Translations under genes and position numbers: made by a program | Part shown: in pieces, positions 26,001-35,147 of the stretch | How the letters are laid out: each line of letters begins with the position of its first letter | Numbering within the stretch: the stretch's first letter is position 1 | Source: Candidatus Nanoarchaeia archaeon | Lineage (GTDB): Archaea > Nanobdellota > Nanobdellia > Woesearchaeales > UBA525 | Length of the DNA stretch: 64,000 bases | NCBI GenBank assembly: GCA_028279755.1 | Contig: JANQNB010000020.1 | Span: 62,001 to 126,000, forward strand | Direction: 5' to 3' | Notes under the pieces: model-generated | What the model saw: the letters and a program-made list of their open reading frames with translations, nothing else | What the model was told of the DNA's origin: nothing | Database searches by the model: none

Positions 26001-29000
26001 GAGTGGTGGTGGCGCTCCGAGCTTCCGTGCCTTGGTTGATGGCGACATCCCGGATACGATTACTGCGTCGAATTATGTCCGTACGAGTACGTGGACTGAT
26101 CATGATAATTATCCGAGCGCGTGCGGTGCAGGCACTGCAGTGCAGGGAATCGGCGACACGCTGTCGTGTATCAGTCTTGGCAGTTCTTCTGCCGGCGGAT
26201 GGACGAACACGAGCACGTACACGTACACGAACCTGGAAGTGAATGTGAGCGATTTCTTCTGGGCGAACAGCACCGCTGTTGGTATCGGAACGAAGAGTCC
26301 GCAAGCAGACCTGCATATTCTCGCTACTGGAACGGCTGGAACTCCGAGCATCGCTTCGAATTTCGTTGTGCAACGAAGCGGTGTGGCAACGCATAACGCG
26401 AGGATGGCCCTCATTTCAGGCAATGACGCTAACAGCTTGTTCTACTTTGGAGACACTGACAGCGAAATACGAGGCCGGCTCATGTACAACCACAGTGGTG
26501 ACGCGCTCTCGCTCTGGACAGCGAGTGCGAGAGCTTTGACGATCGATTCCAGTCAGCGGGTGGGTATCGGAACAAACAGCCCTGAGACACTCCTGCACTT
26601 GCTAAGCGATAATCCGATCATCAGGCTGAATGACAGCACTGACGATTCAGAAATGCAGATCCGCTTGGACAGCGGTGTGTTCGAGATCGGCGATGGCAGC
26701 TTGGCGCCGTTGAGGATTGAGACTGGCGCGCCGTCGAACGCCTTCTACATCGAGGCAGATGGAGATATTGGCTTTGGCACGACGAATCCGGAACAGCCGA
26801 TCGACATCGAAGGAACGACTGCTGCAATCCGTCTGAACGACACGGACGGCAGCTATGCCTATGATATCAAAAGCACTGGCACCGTATTCCAGATCTCCAG
26901 GGACGGCAGCGGAGTCAACGAGCTTGTGATGGACAACGTGGGAAACGTCACGGTGTACACTGACGTCTGCATCAGCGGCGGCAAGTGTCTGGGTAGCACG
27001 GGAACCGGCAGCGGTTCGGTCAGCGGCACCGGCACGCAGAATTACCTGACGAAATGGAGTGCTGGCGGTGCTGACATTGAGGACAGCGCCATCTACGAAA
27101 GCGGTGGCAGCGTGGGCATCGGGACGGCCAACCCTTCGACTATACTTGATGTTGTTGGTAGTACAGACACATCTACTGCTCTGCTCGTTCTCAACAATAC
27201 TGGAGACAGTGGAAACCTTATCAAAGGATTCAATGATCTGAACAGAAATATCTTTGCTGTCAATCAAAATGGAGCTGGAGATGGTTTAATCAATCTTGCA
27301 AACGCGAGCGAAGATATTACAGTTAAGCTTGTCTCCAACGGTGATTCCTACTTCACTGGCGGCAATGTCGGTATAGGAACGTCTTCTCCGTCTTATCCGC
27401 TCGAGGTAACAGACACTGCCACCAATATCCTCATTAATGGGACATCGACCGGCCTTCTTATGGTCGACCGTGATGCAACTGCTGATCAACGATTCATGCA
27501 GCTCATGGACAATGATGGGAAGTTCTACATCCGAGCCTTGGATGATTCGTATGCACTGACCTACAACGGCTTCGTTTTGGACATGTCCAATGGTTATGTC
27601 GGTATCGGGACAGACAGTCCGTCAAAAACGCTGGAACTCGCAGCGAATGACGTTCGCTTGCTCTTCAACGACACGAGCTCGAGCGGCGCGCTGATCAACG
27701 ACTGGCAGATCACGATCAACGATGCAGACGGCGGATCAGCCAATAAGTTTGCAATCGATGATCTCACAGGAGGAACGACGCCCTTGATCATCGAGAATGC
27801 CACACCATCCAACACACTCTACATAGACAGAGCGGGTTATATTGGTATTGGGACAAATAATCCGTCAGAAGCGCTCGATATTGTCGGAAATTTCATCAAG
27901 ATTGATAACAATGCTGATGCGGGAGGCGGTTTGGTGATAGATACTGGCAGCACTGCTTCGCAGAATTCGCAGATCATCTTCCGCGACCAAGGTTCCAGTG
28001 ATTGGTATTTGAGGAAAACCACAAATAATGATTTTGATATCTATAGTGGCGATTATGGAGATACTGTCTTTTTCATCGATAACACAACAGGCAACATCGG
28101 CATTCGGACAAGTGATCCCTCACAAGATCTGCATGTGCATGATAGTGCCGCAGCGAATATCTATGTGAACAGTAGTGGGGCTAATGCCAATGTGCTCATC
28201 GACAGAGGTGACTCGACTGACGAGGCGCGAGTGATGTTTTACACTGACGGAAGTGCACTAGTGGCGCTTGGTCTGGATTCTAACTCCGACAATTACCACA
28301 TAGGAAATAGTGGTTTCGCTACCAAATGGATGACGATCAACACCACCACTGGCTATGTGGGCATCGGGACGAGCACTCCAGACAACATGTTGAATTTGGA
28401 AGGTACGGACGGTAGAGTCAGGTTTACTGACACCGACACGCGCGCAATTCTTGATCTGATGAACAACATCTCGACACCTGCTGCTGATACCGAAGGAGGG
28501 CGGGTGAACTTCATGGCGAACGATGCGAATGGAAACCCGACCGTTTATGGGAGGATTGCTGGATGGGTGGCTGATGATACGGAGTCCTCAGAGGATGGTT
28601 ATTTGACATTCCACGTCACCAATGACGGGACTAATTCCCCTGAAGTGATGCGCATCCTTGATTCAGGCTACGTTGGCATCGGGACGACACAACCGAATAG
28701 CACCTTGCACGTGCAGGGCAACATCAATGTCTCCGGACCTGGTAACATCTACTACGAAGGCAACCTCACTGGCTATGGAGCGGACATTGCAGAGAAGATT
28801 TTTGCACATGGCGAGCTCGAAGCCGGCGATGTCGTGATCATCAGCAATACCGGCGACGAAACAGTCGAATTGTCATGGCAAGCGTACGACACGCGCGTCG
28901 CAGGCATTGTCTCAACCGATCCGAGCCATCTGATCAGCGCTGACGCAGGCGACGTGCCGCTCGCACTCTCAGGACGTGTTCCAGTCAAAGTCACGATGGA

Positions 29001-29166
29001 GAATGGCGCTATCGCACGCGGCGATCTGCTCACGACAAGCTCAACGCCTGGCCACGCCATGCGCTGTTCCTCACGAATCGAATGCACTGGCGCGATCGTC
29101 GGTAAGGCGTTGGAATCACTCAATACTGAAACCGGTTTAATCACAGCGCTCGTGGTGTTAGGATGA
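23002..29166 (+). CDS. giant tail-fibre-like surface protein with repeated 'VGIGT..P...LHV' units and C-terminal 'DIAE...GRVPVKV..ENG.I..GD.LT.S' domain
   Basis: Signal peptide MKMKRGMRGLMLLLFILAVPLVFA; more than ten GIGT/P-type units; C-terminus 'GADIAEKIFAHGELEAGDVVIISN...LALSGRVPVKVTMENGAIARGDLLTTSSTPGHAMR...GKALE'. Confidence 0.85.
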   Translation: MKMKRGMRGLMLLLFILAVPLVFAANDPGHDTLYIEESGEQNLTGSFNISDWLRVANLFYSDYLDIQGNGTQPGNSRAEIYATAGNGLYFNAPGNFYFGTGDGTMVYIGTSGVSLNVSSNIYAGGVIYQDDVAVCLSNGTNCISGTNEGNVTSIIAGNGISVDQAIGDVTVSTNAATCSGGQYSYWDGNSWECGTISGSSSAGGWTNTSTVTSTDLHVNITTGNLTVINGDLIVGKTTVSAGLGANSVIESDDYIVAGNNKGFISLTSGGTATTVMRISSSDHSEYFALGDTIFYSDSTQEMIIKDGGTVGIGPNNDPGAQLDVQTESNAVKGLVVQGAASQNANLTEWQNSTGDALAYVDAAGDLFAQDGQVCTAANGLCNQTEFSGSAAGGDLSGTYPNPSVRDDSHELDAANITSGTLAIARGGTGAATTSQNYAFIGPTSGGGAPSFRALVDGDIPDTITASNYVRTSTWTDHDNYPSACGAGEAVQGLGDTLTCISLSSSSSASGWTNTSTLTSTDLNVNITSGNLTVSGGFASIGTDILNNELEVSGSTSGNIFARVTNLNTLGESGLVLGETLDGATPFYMQRYGSTDASRPNDVEFIASGSGADIALMPTDYVGIGTTDPNTTLHVAGDINVTAGNDICINGDTCLGIVAAADGNVSGSGTASYVPYWSDGAENLGDSNALFDGSNFDIASGNLEVGGTTRISSAGAGTFASASLSGDIDLNSNDLSDIGNLYTNDASGNFFSGGCSNNEHITGISSSGVISCAANSGSSAAGGWTNNSQNTTTTLDVGIGTTNPEAALHVSGGDILLDNTYSIRWDDSGGTPTDIITLSAADNLAIDAPSGGDFYFNGASTFALKSGGNVGIGQVTPLAKLHVQGTADDEVVIVRAFSSQTANLQEWQNSTGSALAYVDPSGDLFAQDGQVCTAANGLCNQTEFSGSAAGGDLSGTYPDPSVRDDSHELDAANITSGTLAIARGGTGAATTSQNYAFIGPTSGGGAPSFRALVDGDIPDTITASNYVRTSTWTDHDNYPSACGAGTAVQGIGDTLSCISLGSSSAGGWTNTSTYTYTNLEVNVSDFFWANSTAVGIGTKSPQADLHILATGTAGTPSIASNFVVQRSGVATHNARMALISGNDANSLFYFGDTDSEIRGRLMYNHSGDALSLWTASARALTIDSSQRVGIGTNSPETLLHLLSDNPIIRLNDSTDDSEMQIRLDSGVFEIGDGSLAPLRIETGAPSNAFYIEADGDIGFGTTNPEQPIDIEGTTAAIRLNDTDGSYAYDIKSTGTVFQISRDGSGVNELVMDNVGNVTVYTDVCISGGKCLGSTGTGSGSVSGTGTQNYLTKWSAGGADIEDSAIYESGGSVGIGTANPSTILDVVGSTDTSTALLVLNNTGDSGNLIKGFNDLNRNIFAVNQNGAGDGLINLANASEDITVKLVSNGDSYFTGGNVGIGTSSPSYPLEVTDTATNILINGTSTGLLMVDRDATADQRFMQLMDNDGKFYIRALDDSYALTYNGFVLDMSNGYVGIGTDSPSKTLELAANDVRLLFNDTSSSGALINDWQITINDADGGSANKFAIDDLTGGTTPLIIENATPSNTLYIDRAGYIGIGTNNPSEALDIVGNFIKIDNNADAGGGLVIDTGSTASQNSQIIFRDQGSSDWYLRKTTNNDFDIYSGDYGDTVFFIDNTTGNIGIRTSDPSQDLHVHDSAAANIYVNSSGANANVLIDRGDSTDEARVMFYTDGSALVALGLDSNSDNYHIGNSGFATKWMTINTTTGYVGIGTSTPDNMLNLEGTDGRVRFTDTDTRAILDLMNNISTPAADTEGGRVNFMANDANGNPTVYGRIAGWVADDTESSEDGYLTFHVTNDGTNSPEVMRILDSGYVGIGTTQPNSTLHVQGNINVSGPGNIYYEGNLTGYGADIAEKIFAHGELEAGDVVIISNTGDETVELSWQAYDTRVAGIVSTDPSHLISADAGDVPLALSGRVPVKVTMENGAIARGDLLTTSSTPGHAMRCSSRIECTGAIVGKALESLNTETGLITALVVLG
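24043..24541 (+). repeat. ~0.5 kb internal direct repeat, copy A (copy B 25714-26210)
   Basis: Near-identical DNA from gagtggcagaacagtact through ...ggctggacgaacac; protein 'LFAQDGQVCTAANGLCNQTEFSGSAAGGDLSGTYP.PSVRDDSHELDAANITSGTLAIARGGTGAATTSQNYAFIGPTSGGGAPSFRALVDGDIPDTITASNYVRTSTWTDHDNYPSACGAG' in both. Confidence 0.92.
25714..26210 (+). repeat. ~0.5 kb internal direct repeat, copy B
   Basis: See copy A; offset 1671 bp (in frame). Confidence 0.92.
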
Positions 29167-32096
29167 GAACACTGGTCTTCATACTACTGCTGGCCTCACT
29201 CGCTACCAGCGTAAGCGGTGCAGTCAGCGACATCACGACTACAGGAACGATAGAAGGGAACGATTTCACTGAAGGCGGTTCAGACACGCTCACGAACGAC
29301 ATCAGCGGGAACGCAGCGAGCGCGACCACAGCGACGAGCGCGTCAGACCTCAGCTGCACGAACTGCGTCGTTGGTAGCGAGGTCGATGAATCGACACTGA
29401 GCGGCACAGCTGCTTCGCTCACTGTCGGTAATCTCAGCTGCACTGACTGCCTGACCTCAGCCGAGATTTCAGACTTGTACTTGTTGAATTCTGGGGACAC
29501 TGCCAGCTCTGAAGCTGGATGGAATTTCGACAGTAACACCTTCACGATCGCTGTTGCCGGCCCTGCTGGCATCGGAACGAACACGCCGACAGAAGAATTG
29601 CAGCTGGACGGGCAAATGTTCGTGACTGGCGGCGAGTTCTGGTTCAACGAGACAGACCAGTCAGGCGTGCTGGGTTTGTGGCGTTTGTATGCGCAAGAAT
29701 ACAAAAGCAATCCTGCCTTTTACTTGGATCAGAACAACGCGACAGCGCGCGATTTCTCAGACTATCACAACATCCTCATGATCGATAGCTCTGGCAGCCT
29801 CTTGCTGGGTGGTGCAGGCAGAACAGGAGATTATGCCATCACCATGACTATCACCCCGAACGCCGGCGCTGTCGGCTTCGGCACGACAGGCCCTGGAGAG
29901 AACCTCGATCTTGAGAGCAATGACGTGGACGAAGCCATTCAATTCGAAGTGCTGAATGGCTCTGCCGGCCCGAACAGCGGCTCATCGTTCGAGGATGACA
30001 ATACTGTCGGCACGGTCGAATGGGACGATCCTTCTTTTGCTGAGACCAGTGATGACAGCGATGCTGTTGCGCTTTCTGACGGGATATCGCATTATCTCAA
30101 AGTGACTGGCTTTGGTTTTAATCTCCCGTCGAATGCGCAGATCAACGGCATACTTGTCGAAATTGAGAAACAAGGAAGTCAAACTGCTGGTCATCACTCT
30201 GAAGACTCTGAGATAAAGATCATCAAAGGCGGAACGATTGGATCAACCAATAAAGGAACGACAACATATTGGCCGGCAAGCGATACCTATGTCTCGCACG
30301 GCAACTCAACCGATCTCTGGGGGGAAACCTGGACAGCGAGTGACATTAATGACGTTGACTTCGGTGTCGCCATCAGCGCAAACACCACTGATGACCCGTG
30401 CTGTTCTGACAATTCGGCAAATGTGGACCACGTGCGGATGACGATCTACTACGATATCAACTACACGCTTGGCTTGGATGACAGTGACAGCGATAAATGG
30501 AAGATCGCAGCAAGCGACGCGCTCGGCACTGACGACGTCATCACTATCAACTCGAGCGGCGCGGTCGGAATCAACACTGACACTCCGGAAGACTTCTTCC
30601 ATGTCAACGGCAGCATTCAGAACAATCCGGATGTGATGGAAATAGTCGCAGAGTTAACGTACACTGATGCGGAATTTGATTACATTGCCCATGTCGCGAT
30701 CAGCGGCGGCTATCTCTACGCTGCTTCGTGGACAAACGACAGTCTCAGCATCATCGATATCAGCGAGCCGACTAATCCGAGATTGATCAGTTCAGTCGTT
30801 GACAGCACGTACTACAACCAAGTTATCTCAGTCGATGTAGCAGGAAAATATGTCTACACGCTCTCTGCGGCGAGCAAGTGGCTCACAATCACTGATGTCA
30901 GCGATCCGTCAGACCCGGTCATTGTCGGTTATACAGACGAATTCCTCAACAATCCTCGTTCAGTGAAGGTGGTGGGACCGTATGCATACACTGCTGAGAA
31001 CAACTACGAGCTCAACGTGTTCGATATCTCTGATCCGACGAATCCTGAGCATATCAATAACCTGACTGAGAATACTGATTTCGAGAACCTCTGGCCATTA
31101 TACATCCACGGCAATTATGCCTATGTTGGCAGCACTGGCAGGGATCGGGTCGTGGTTGTGAATATCACCAATCCGTTTCTTATGAATGTCTTGGATTCGA
31201 TACAGGATGATCAGTTGAATGATACACGGGATCTTATTGTGCGGGGCAATTATCTCTACGCAACCGCGAATGTCGAAGATCGGCTGACAATTATTAACAT
31301 CACAGATCCTGAGGACATTTCTATCCTGACCTCATTGCAGGATTCGACTTATCTTAATGGCGCGATGAACATCGAACTCTATGGTGACTGGGCCATAGTG
31401 CAGGGAAATCCGTACGTGACTGCTGTTGACATCTCTGATCCTGCGAATCCCTTTGTGGTTGGTTCTGTCTCGATCAGCGGCACGAGCCGAACCGAGGGAA
31501 TGAAAATCGAAGGCGACTACGCCTACGTTGCGGAAGTTGCCAGTGATACCTTGAATGTCATCGATCTCAAGGGCTTGAAGACGCATGCAGCGAGCATCGG
31601 CGCGCTCGAATCGACAGACGTGATGGTTGTCCAGGATATGGATGTCGATCACGACCTGACAGTCCATAACAGCTTGATCGTGGGCCCGCGGGGCATCTTC
31701 ATGGATGGCGATCTGAGCGTGAAAGGCAAAGCCTACGGTGTCCTGCCGCGGATGTACCTCACTGAGTCGACTCACGCAGGCAATCACAACTGCGATGATT
31801 ATCCGATGGACTGCTGCAAGCCTGGCTATCACATGTGCACAACAACGGAATTCCTTGTTAGCGGCCGTGAAATCGAGTTGAGCGGTGATGATCGGGACAC
31901 TGATCCGTATAATGTTGCCGGACTGGTCGATCCTGTTGCGGAAAGCACGGCGCGTGACTGCAACGGCTGGACAAGCGTCAGCGCCAGCGACGAATACTAC
32001 TATTGCAGTTACAGCACCAGCACGACCTGTTCGATCTCAGCCTTGATTGCAGGTTGCGATACAGGATCGTTCCGCGTGTGGTGCTGCAGTGATTAA
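29163..32096 (+). CDS. secreted LVIVD beta-propeller protein with tail-fibre-like N-terminus and Cys-rich C-terminal domain
   Basis: Signal peptide; about seven '(I/V)DISDPTNP...YAYV' repeats; C-terminus 'HNCDDYPMDCCKPGYHMCTTTEF...WCCSD'. Confidence 0.85.
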   Translation: MRTLVFILLLASLATSVSGAVSDITTTGTIEGNDFTEGGSDTLTNDISGNAASATTATSASDLSCTNCVVGSEVDESTLSGTAASLTVGNLSCTDCLTSAEISDLYLLNSGDTASSEAGWNFDSNTFTIAVAGPAGIGTNTPTEELQLDGQMFVTGGEFWFNETDQSGVLGLWRLYAQEYKSNPAFYLDQNNATARDFSDYHNILMIDSSGSLLLGGAGRTGDYAITMTITPNAGAVGFGTTGPGENLDLESNDVDEAIQFEVLNGSAGPNSGSSFEDDNTVGTVEWDDPSFAETSDDSDAVALSDGISHYLKVTGFGFNLPSNAQINGILVEIEKQGSQTAGHHSEDSEIKIIKGGTIGSTNKGTTTYWPASDTYVSHGNSTDLWGETWTASDINDVDFGVAISANTTDDPCCSDNSANVDHVRMTIYYDINYTLGLDDSDSDKWKIAASDALGTDDVITINSSGAVGINTDTPEDFFHVNGSIQNNPDVMEIVAELTYTDAEFDYIAHVAISGGYLYAASWTNDSLSIIDISEPTNPRLISSVVDSTYYNQVISVDVAGKYVYTLSAASKWLTITDVSDPSDPVIVGYTDEFLNNPRSVKVVGPYAYTAENNYELNVFDISDPTNPEHINNLTENTDFENLWPLYIHGNYAYVGSTGRDRVVVVNITNPFLMNVLDSIQDDQLNDTRDLIVRGNYLYATANVEDRLTIINITDPEDISILTSLQDSTYLNGAMNIELYGDWAIVQGNPYVTAVDISDPANPFVVGSVSISGTSRTEGMKIEGDYAYVAEVASDTLNVIDLKGLKTHAASIGALESTDVMVVQDMDVDHDLTVHNSLIVGPRGIFMDGDLSVKGKAYGVLPRMYLTESTHAGNHNCDDYPMDCCKPGYHMCTTTEFLVSGREIELSGDDRDTDPYNVAGLVDPVAESTARDCNGWTSVSASDEYYYCSYSTSTTCSISALIAGCDTGSFRVWCCSD

Positions 32097-32097
32097 G

Positions 32098-33345
32098 ATG
32101 GAAGGAAGAACAAACCACAAAACATTCCTCATCGCTCTAGTGGTCTTGCTCTTCCCTGCTTTGCTCTTGGCAGCGCCGTCAGACATCACGACAAGCGGAA
32201 CTGTCGAGTCAGAAGAATACCAATCAGGCGCGTCGAACACCTTGCCCATCAACGTTACTGGGAGTGCAAGCACAACATCGTTGGCTGCAATCGCGAATCA
32301 ACTTACCTGCAGCGACTGCGTCGGCGGTACTGAGATAGACGAATCCAGCCTGAGCGGCACAGCCTCAAACCTCATCGCAGGCGACATCTCGTGCACGAAC
32401 TGCCTCACCGCAACGGATATCGAGGACATCTACTTGTTCAACACCGGCGACACAGCCACTGGCGACTATGATTTCCAGGATGGCAGCTCGAACACGATCT
32501 TCTATATCGACTCCACGAACAATCGTGTCGGCATCAACACGAGTTCCCCGCTCTATGACTTGCACGTCGTCGGCAAAGCTCTGGTGCAGGATACTGGGAC
32601 GCATCTGTACCTCAACGAGACCGGCCAATCCGGCAGCACTGGCGTCTGGAAATTCGACATCGAAGGTGGTGCATTTCGCCTCATCATGAACAATGCGAGC
32701 GGTCGTGATTTCAGCACCTTTTCTCGTGTCTTAAGCGTCACAACTGACAGCAACCTCCGGCTTGGCGGTGCAGGAACTGGAGTCGTCGCCGAAACCATGC
32801 GCATCTTACCCAACGCAAGCTCTGTCGGCATCGGCGTCGGCGCGCCTGACGAATTTTTGCACCTGCGCAACGATGACGACGATACCGCAATCCAATTCCA
32901 GATCCAGAATGCGTCAGACGGGCCGCGGAGCGGCACGGTCTTCAAAAATGATGATTCTGCAGGCAATAATGCCTGGGAGAATGTCAGCTATGCTCGTGCA
33001 AGCGATGATACTTACGCGAACACAACTCTTGCGTGGGATTGGAGTTATTACCTGAACGCGACGGGCTTCAATTTCAATATCCCTGAGGATGCGACGATTC
33101 TCGGCATAAAGGTAGAGATAGAGATGCGAAGGATAGGAACCGGGATCCGCGATGAGAATGTGTACATTGTGAAGGGTGGCTCGTATGGTGCCACCGACAA
33201 GTCACAGGACGCAATTCTTGATGCAACTGATACATATCGAACATATGGTGGCGCGACTGATTTATGGAGTGAAACATGGACACCGAGCGACATAAACGAT
33301 GAGGATTTCGGAGTCGCAATACGGTTATTTGATTCAACGGCATGA
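32098..33345 (+). CDS. secreted protein equivalent to the N-terminal half of the 29163 paralogue
   Basis: Signal peptide MEGRTNHKTFLIALVVLLFPALLLAAPSD; two C-S/T-D/N-C motifs; ends in '...TWTPSDINDEDFGVAIRLFDSTA*' where the paralogue continues. Confidence 0.82.
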   Translation: MEGRTNHKTFLIALVVLLFPALLLAAPSDITTSGTVESEEYQSGASNTLPINVTGSASTTSLAAIANQLTCSDCVGGTEIDESSLSGTASNLIAGDISCTNCLTATDIEDIYLFNTGDTATGDYDFQDGSSNTIFYIDSTNNRVGINTSSPLYDLHVVGKALVQDTGTHLYLNETGQSGSTGVWKFDIEGGAFRLIMNNASGRDFSTFSRVLSVTTDSNLRLGGAGTGVVAETMRILPNASSVGIGVGAPDEFLHLRNDDDDTAIQFQIQNASDGPRSGTVFKNDDSAGNNAWENVSYARASDDTYANTTLAWDWSYYLNATGFNFNIPEDATILGIKVEIEMRRIGTGIRDENVYIVKGGSYGATDKSQDAILDATDTYRTYGGATDLWSETWTPSDINDEDFGVAIRLFDSTA

Positions 33346-35144
33346 TAAAGATGAAGCGAACAAGACTGTTGGTACTGCTCATTCTCCTACTTAGTGTGCC
33401 CCTGCTTGCAGAGGCTCGATCTGGTGTCATCGATCACATTCGCATCACCGTCTACTACGATCACAACGGCACGCTCGGCATTGACCACAGCGACGGCGGA
33501 AATTTCAAGTGGTCAGCAGACAGCTCCCTCGGATCGAACGACGCGCTCATTGTCGGCGGAGATGAGGTCGGTGTCGGAACTCCACCCTTGGACACCCTGC
33601 ATGTCAACGGCACGATCAGGCAGACGCCGATCGATCCGGTCGAGCTCGCCTATTTCACCAACGCGTCGATCATGGACCAGCCATGGAGTGTGGAAGTGGT
33701 TGACAATATCGCGTATGTCGCTGCGTATGCTAACAATACGATCACTGCAATTGATGTCAGCGACCCAACGAATCCGTCACAGATCGGTTATATTACTGAC
33801 AACACGTACCTTGATGGCGTGCGCTTCTTGGACGTCCAGGGCGATTATCTTTACGCCGGCTCCATCGACCAGAATCCAGATTATTTTGTCGTCATCAACA
33901 TCAGCAATCCTCGGAACATGGAAATCGTTGGGTATGACACTGGCTCGTACAACGGGGGAAACCGCTTGTACAACTGCCAGGGAATTGCCGCTGTCGGCAA
34001 GTATGTCTATGTGAACGGTGCCAGCGACATGTTCCTCGTCTTTGATGTGAGCGACCCGACAGATCCCTTATTAGTGGGATATAATAGTACGACGAATGCT
34101 GAGATTGACAATCCTTGGGAGATCGAGGTCCATGGCGATTTCGCGTATATCTCAAACAGTGGCAATCACAGCGTCACCATTATCAATGTCACTGACCCGA
34201 GCCATCCCCGTATCACTGGCTCGTACACCAATTCGACAACCTTGAATCTGTCCAGAGCTCTTACTGTCCGTGGTAGCTATGCTTATGCGACCGGTTTGTA
34301 TGCTGATGCTTTGTCCATCATTGACATCTCCGACCCGACGAACCCGACGCAAGTAGGTTCTCTGATTGATTCGACAGAGCTGAACGGTGCGTCAGGCATC
34401 AAATTGGCAGGCGACTACGCATATATATCAGGCATCAACGGCGCGCGACTGGCCATCGTTGATATCTCAAATCCGAGGGCGCCATACCTTGTGGACACGA
34501 TCAACACGTTCACGAATGTTCGCGCGCGCTTCGAGATACTCGGCCGCCACCTCTATGCTGCAGACCTGAGCAGCGACCGTCTGGAGATATATGATCTCTA
34601 CGGAAGTTCCCTGCCCACAGCAAACATTGGCGACGTGGCAACGACAAGCATGGACGTGACTGGTTCTGCAGATGTCGGCAATGTGGCAACAGTCGGATCA
34701 GGGTTGAATGTCGGCAAAGGCGGATTGTACGTTGGCGGACAATTTGTCGTCGCGCGACATTCAGAGCTTGGCAACTTCACAGTCAAGGCGACAGGTGTCG
34801 CGAAGACGATGTACATGACCCTGGCCTACCATGACGGCGATCATGATTGCGATGATAACCCTGGGGATTGTTGCGACCCTGGGTATCATATGTGCACGAC
34901 GATGGAGTGGCTTGAAGGCGGACGACAAATCGAAGATTCAGGGACTGATCGGAGGACCAATCCTTATTTGTGGAGCGGTCACGTCAACGCCGGAGCCAAT
35001 GATCCATCGATCGACTGCGATGGATGGACAAGCAATTCAGCGACAAACGAATCGATGAGATGCTACTACACGACCACCATGGTCTGCGGAGCGGTGACTG
35101 ACGACTGTGATACGGCAAGAAATGTCTGGTGCTGCTCAGACTAG
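33342..35144 (+). CDS. secreted LVIVD propeller + Cys-rich C-terminal protein, equivalent to the C-terminal half of the 29163 paralogue
   Basis: ATGA overlap; signal peptide MIKMKRTRLLVLLILLLSVPLLAEA then 'SGVIDHIRITVYYDHNGTLGIDHSDG' matching the paralogue interior; C-terminus '...HDCDDNPGDCCDPGYHMCTTMEW...WCCSD'. Confidence 0.85.
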   Translation: MIKMKRTRLLVLLILLLSVPLLAEARSGVIDHIRITVYYDHNGTLGIDHSDGGNFKWSADSSLGSNDALIVGGDEVGVGTPPLDTLHVNGTIRQTPIDPVELAYFTNASIMDQPWSVEVVDNIAYVAAYANNTITAIDVSDPTNPSQIGYITDNTYLDGVRFLDVQGDYLYAGSIDQNPDYFVVINISNPRNMEIVGYDTGSYNGGNRLYNCQGIAAVGKYVYVNGASDMFLVFDVSDPTDPLLVGYNSTTNAEIDNPWEIEVHGDFAYISNSGNHSVTIINVTDPSHPRITGSYTNSTTLNLSRALTVRGSYAYATGLYADALSIIDISDPTNPTQVGSLIDSTELNGASGIKLAGDYAYISGINGARLAIVDISNPRAPYLVDTINTFTNVRARFEILGRHLYAADLSSDRLEIYDLYGSSLPTANIGDVATTSMDVTGSADVGNVATVGSGLNVGKGGLYVGGQFVVARHSELGNFTVKATGVAKTMYMTLAYHDGDHDCDDNPGDCCDPGYHMCTTMEWLEGGRQIEDSGTDRRTNPYLWSGHVNAGANDPSIDCDGWTSNSATNESMRCYYTTTMVCGAVTDDCDTARNVWCCSD

Positions 35145-35147
35145 AAA

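Noticed and set aside
23940-28700. Periodic GIGT/LHV-encoding repeats as a possible CRISPR array
   Set aside because: Repeats are in-frame, degenerate at DNA level and unequally spaced within one ORF; no fixed repeat/spacer structure.
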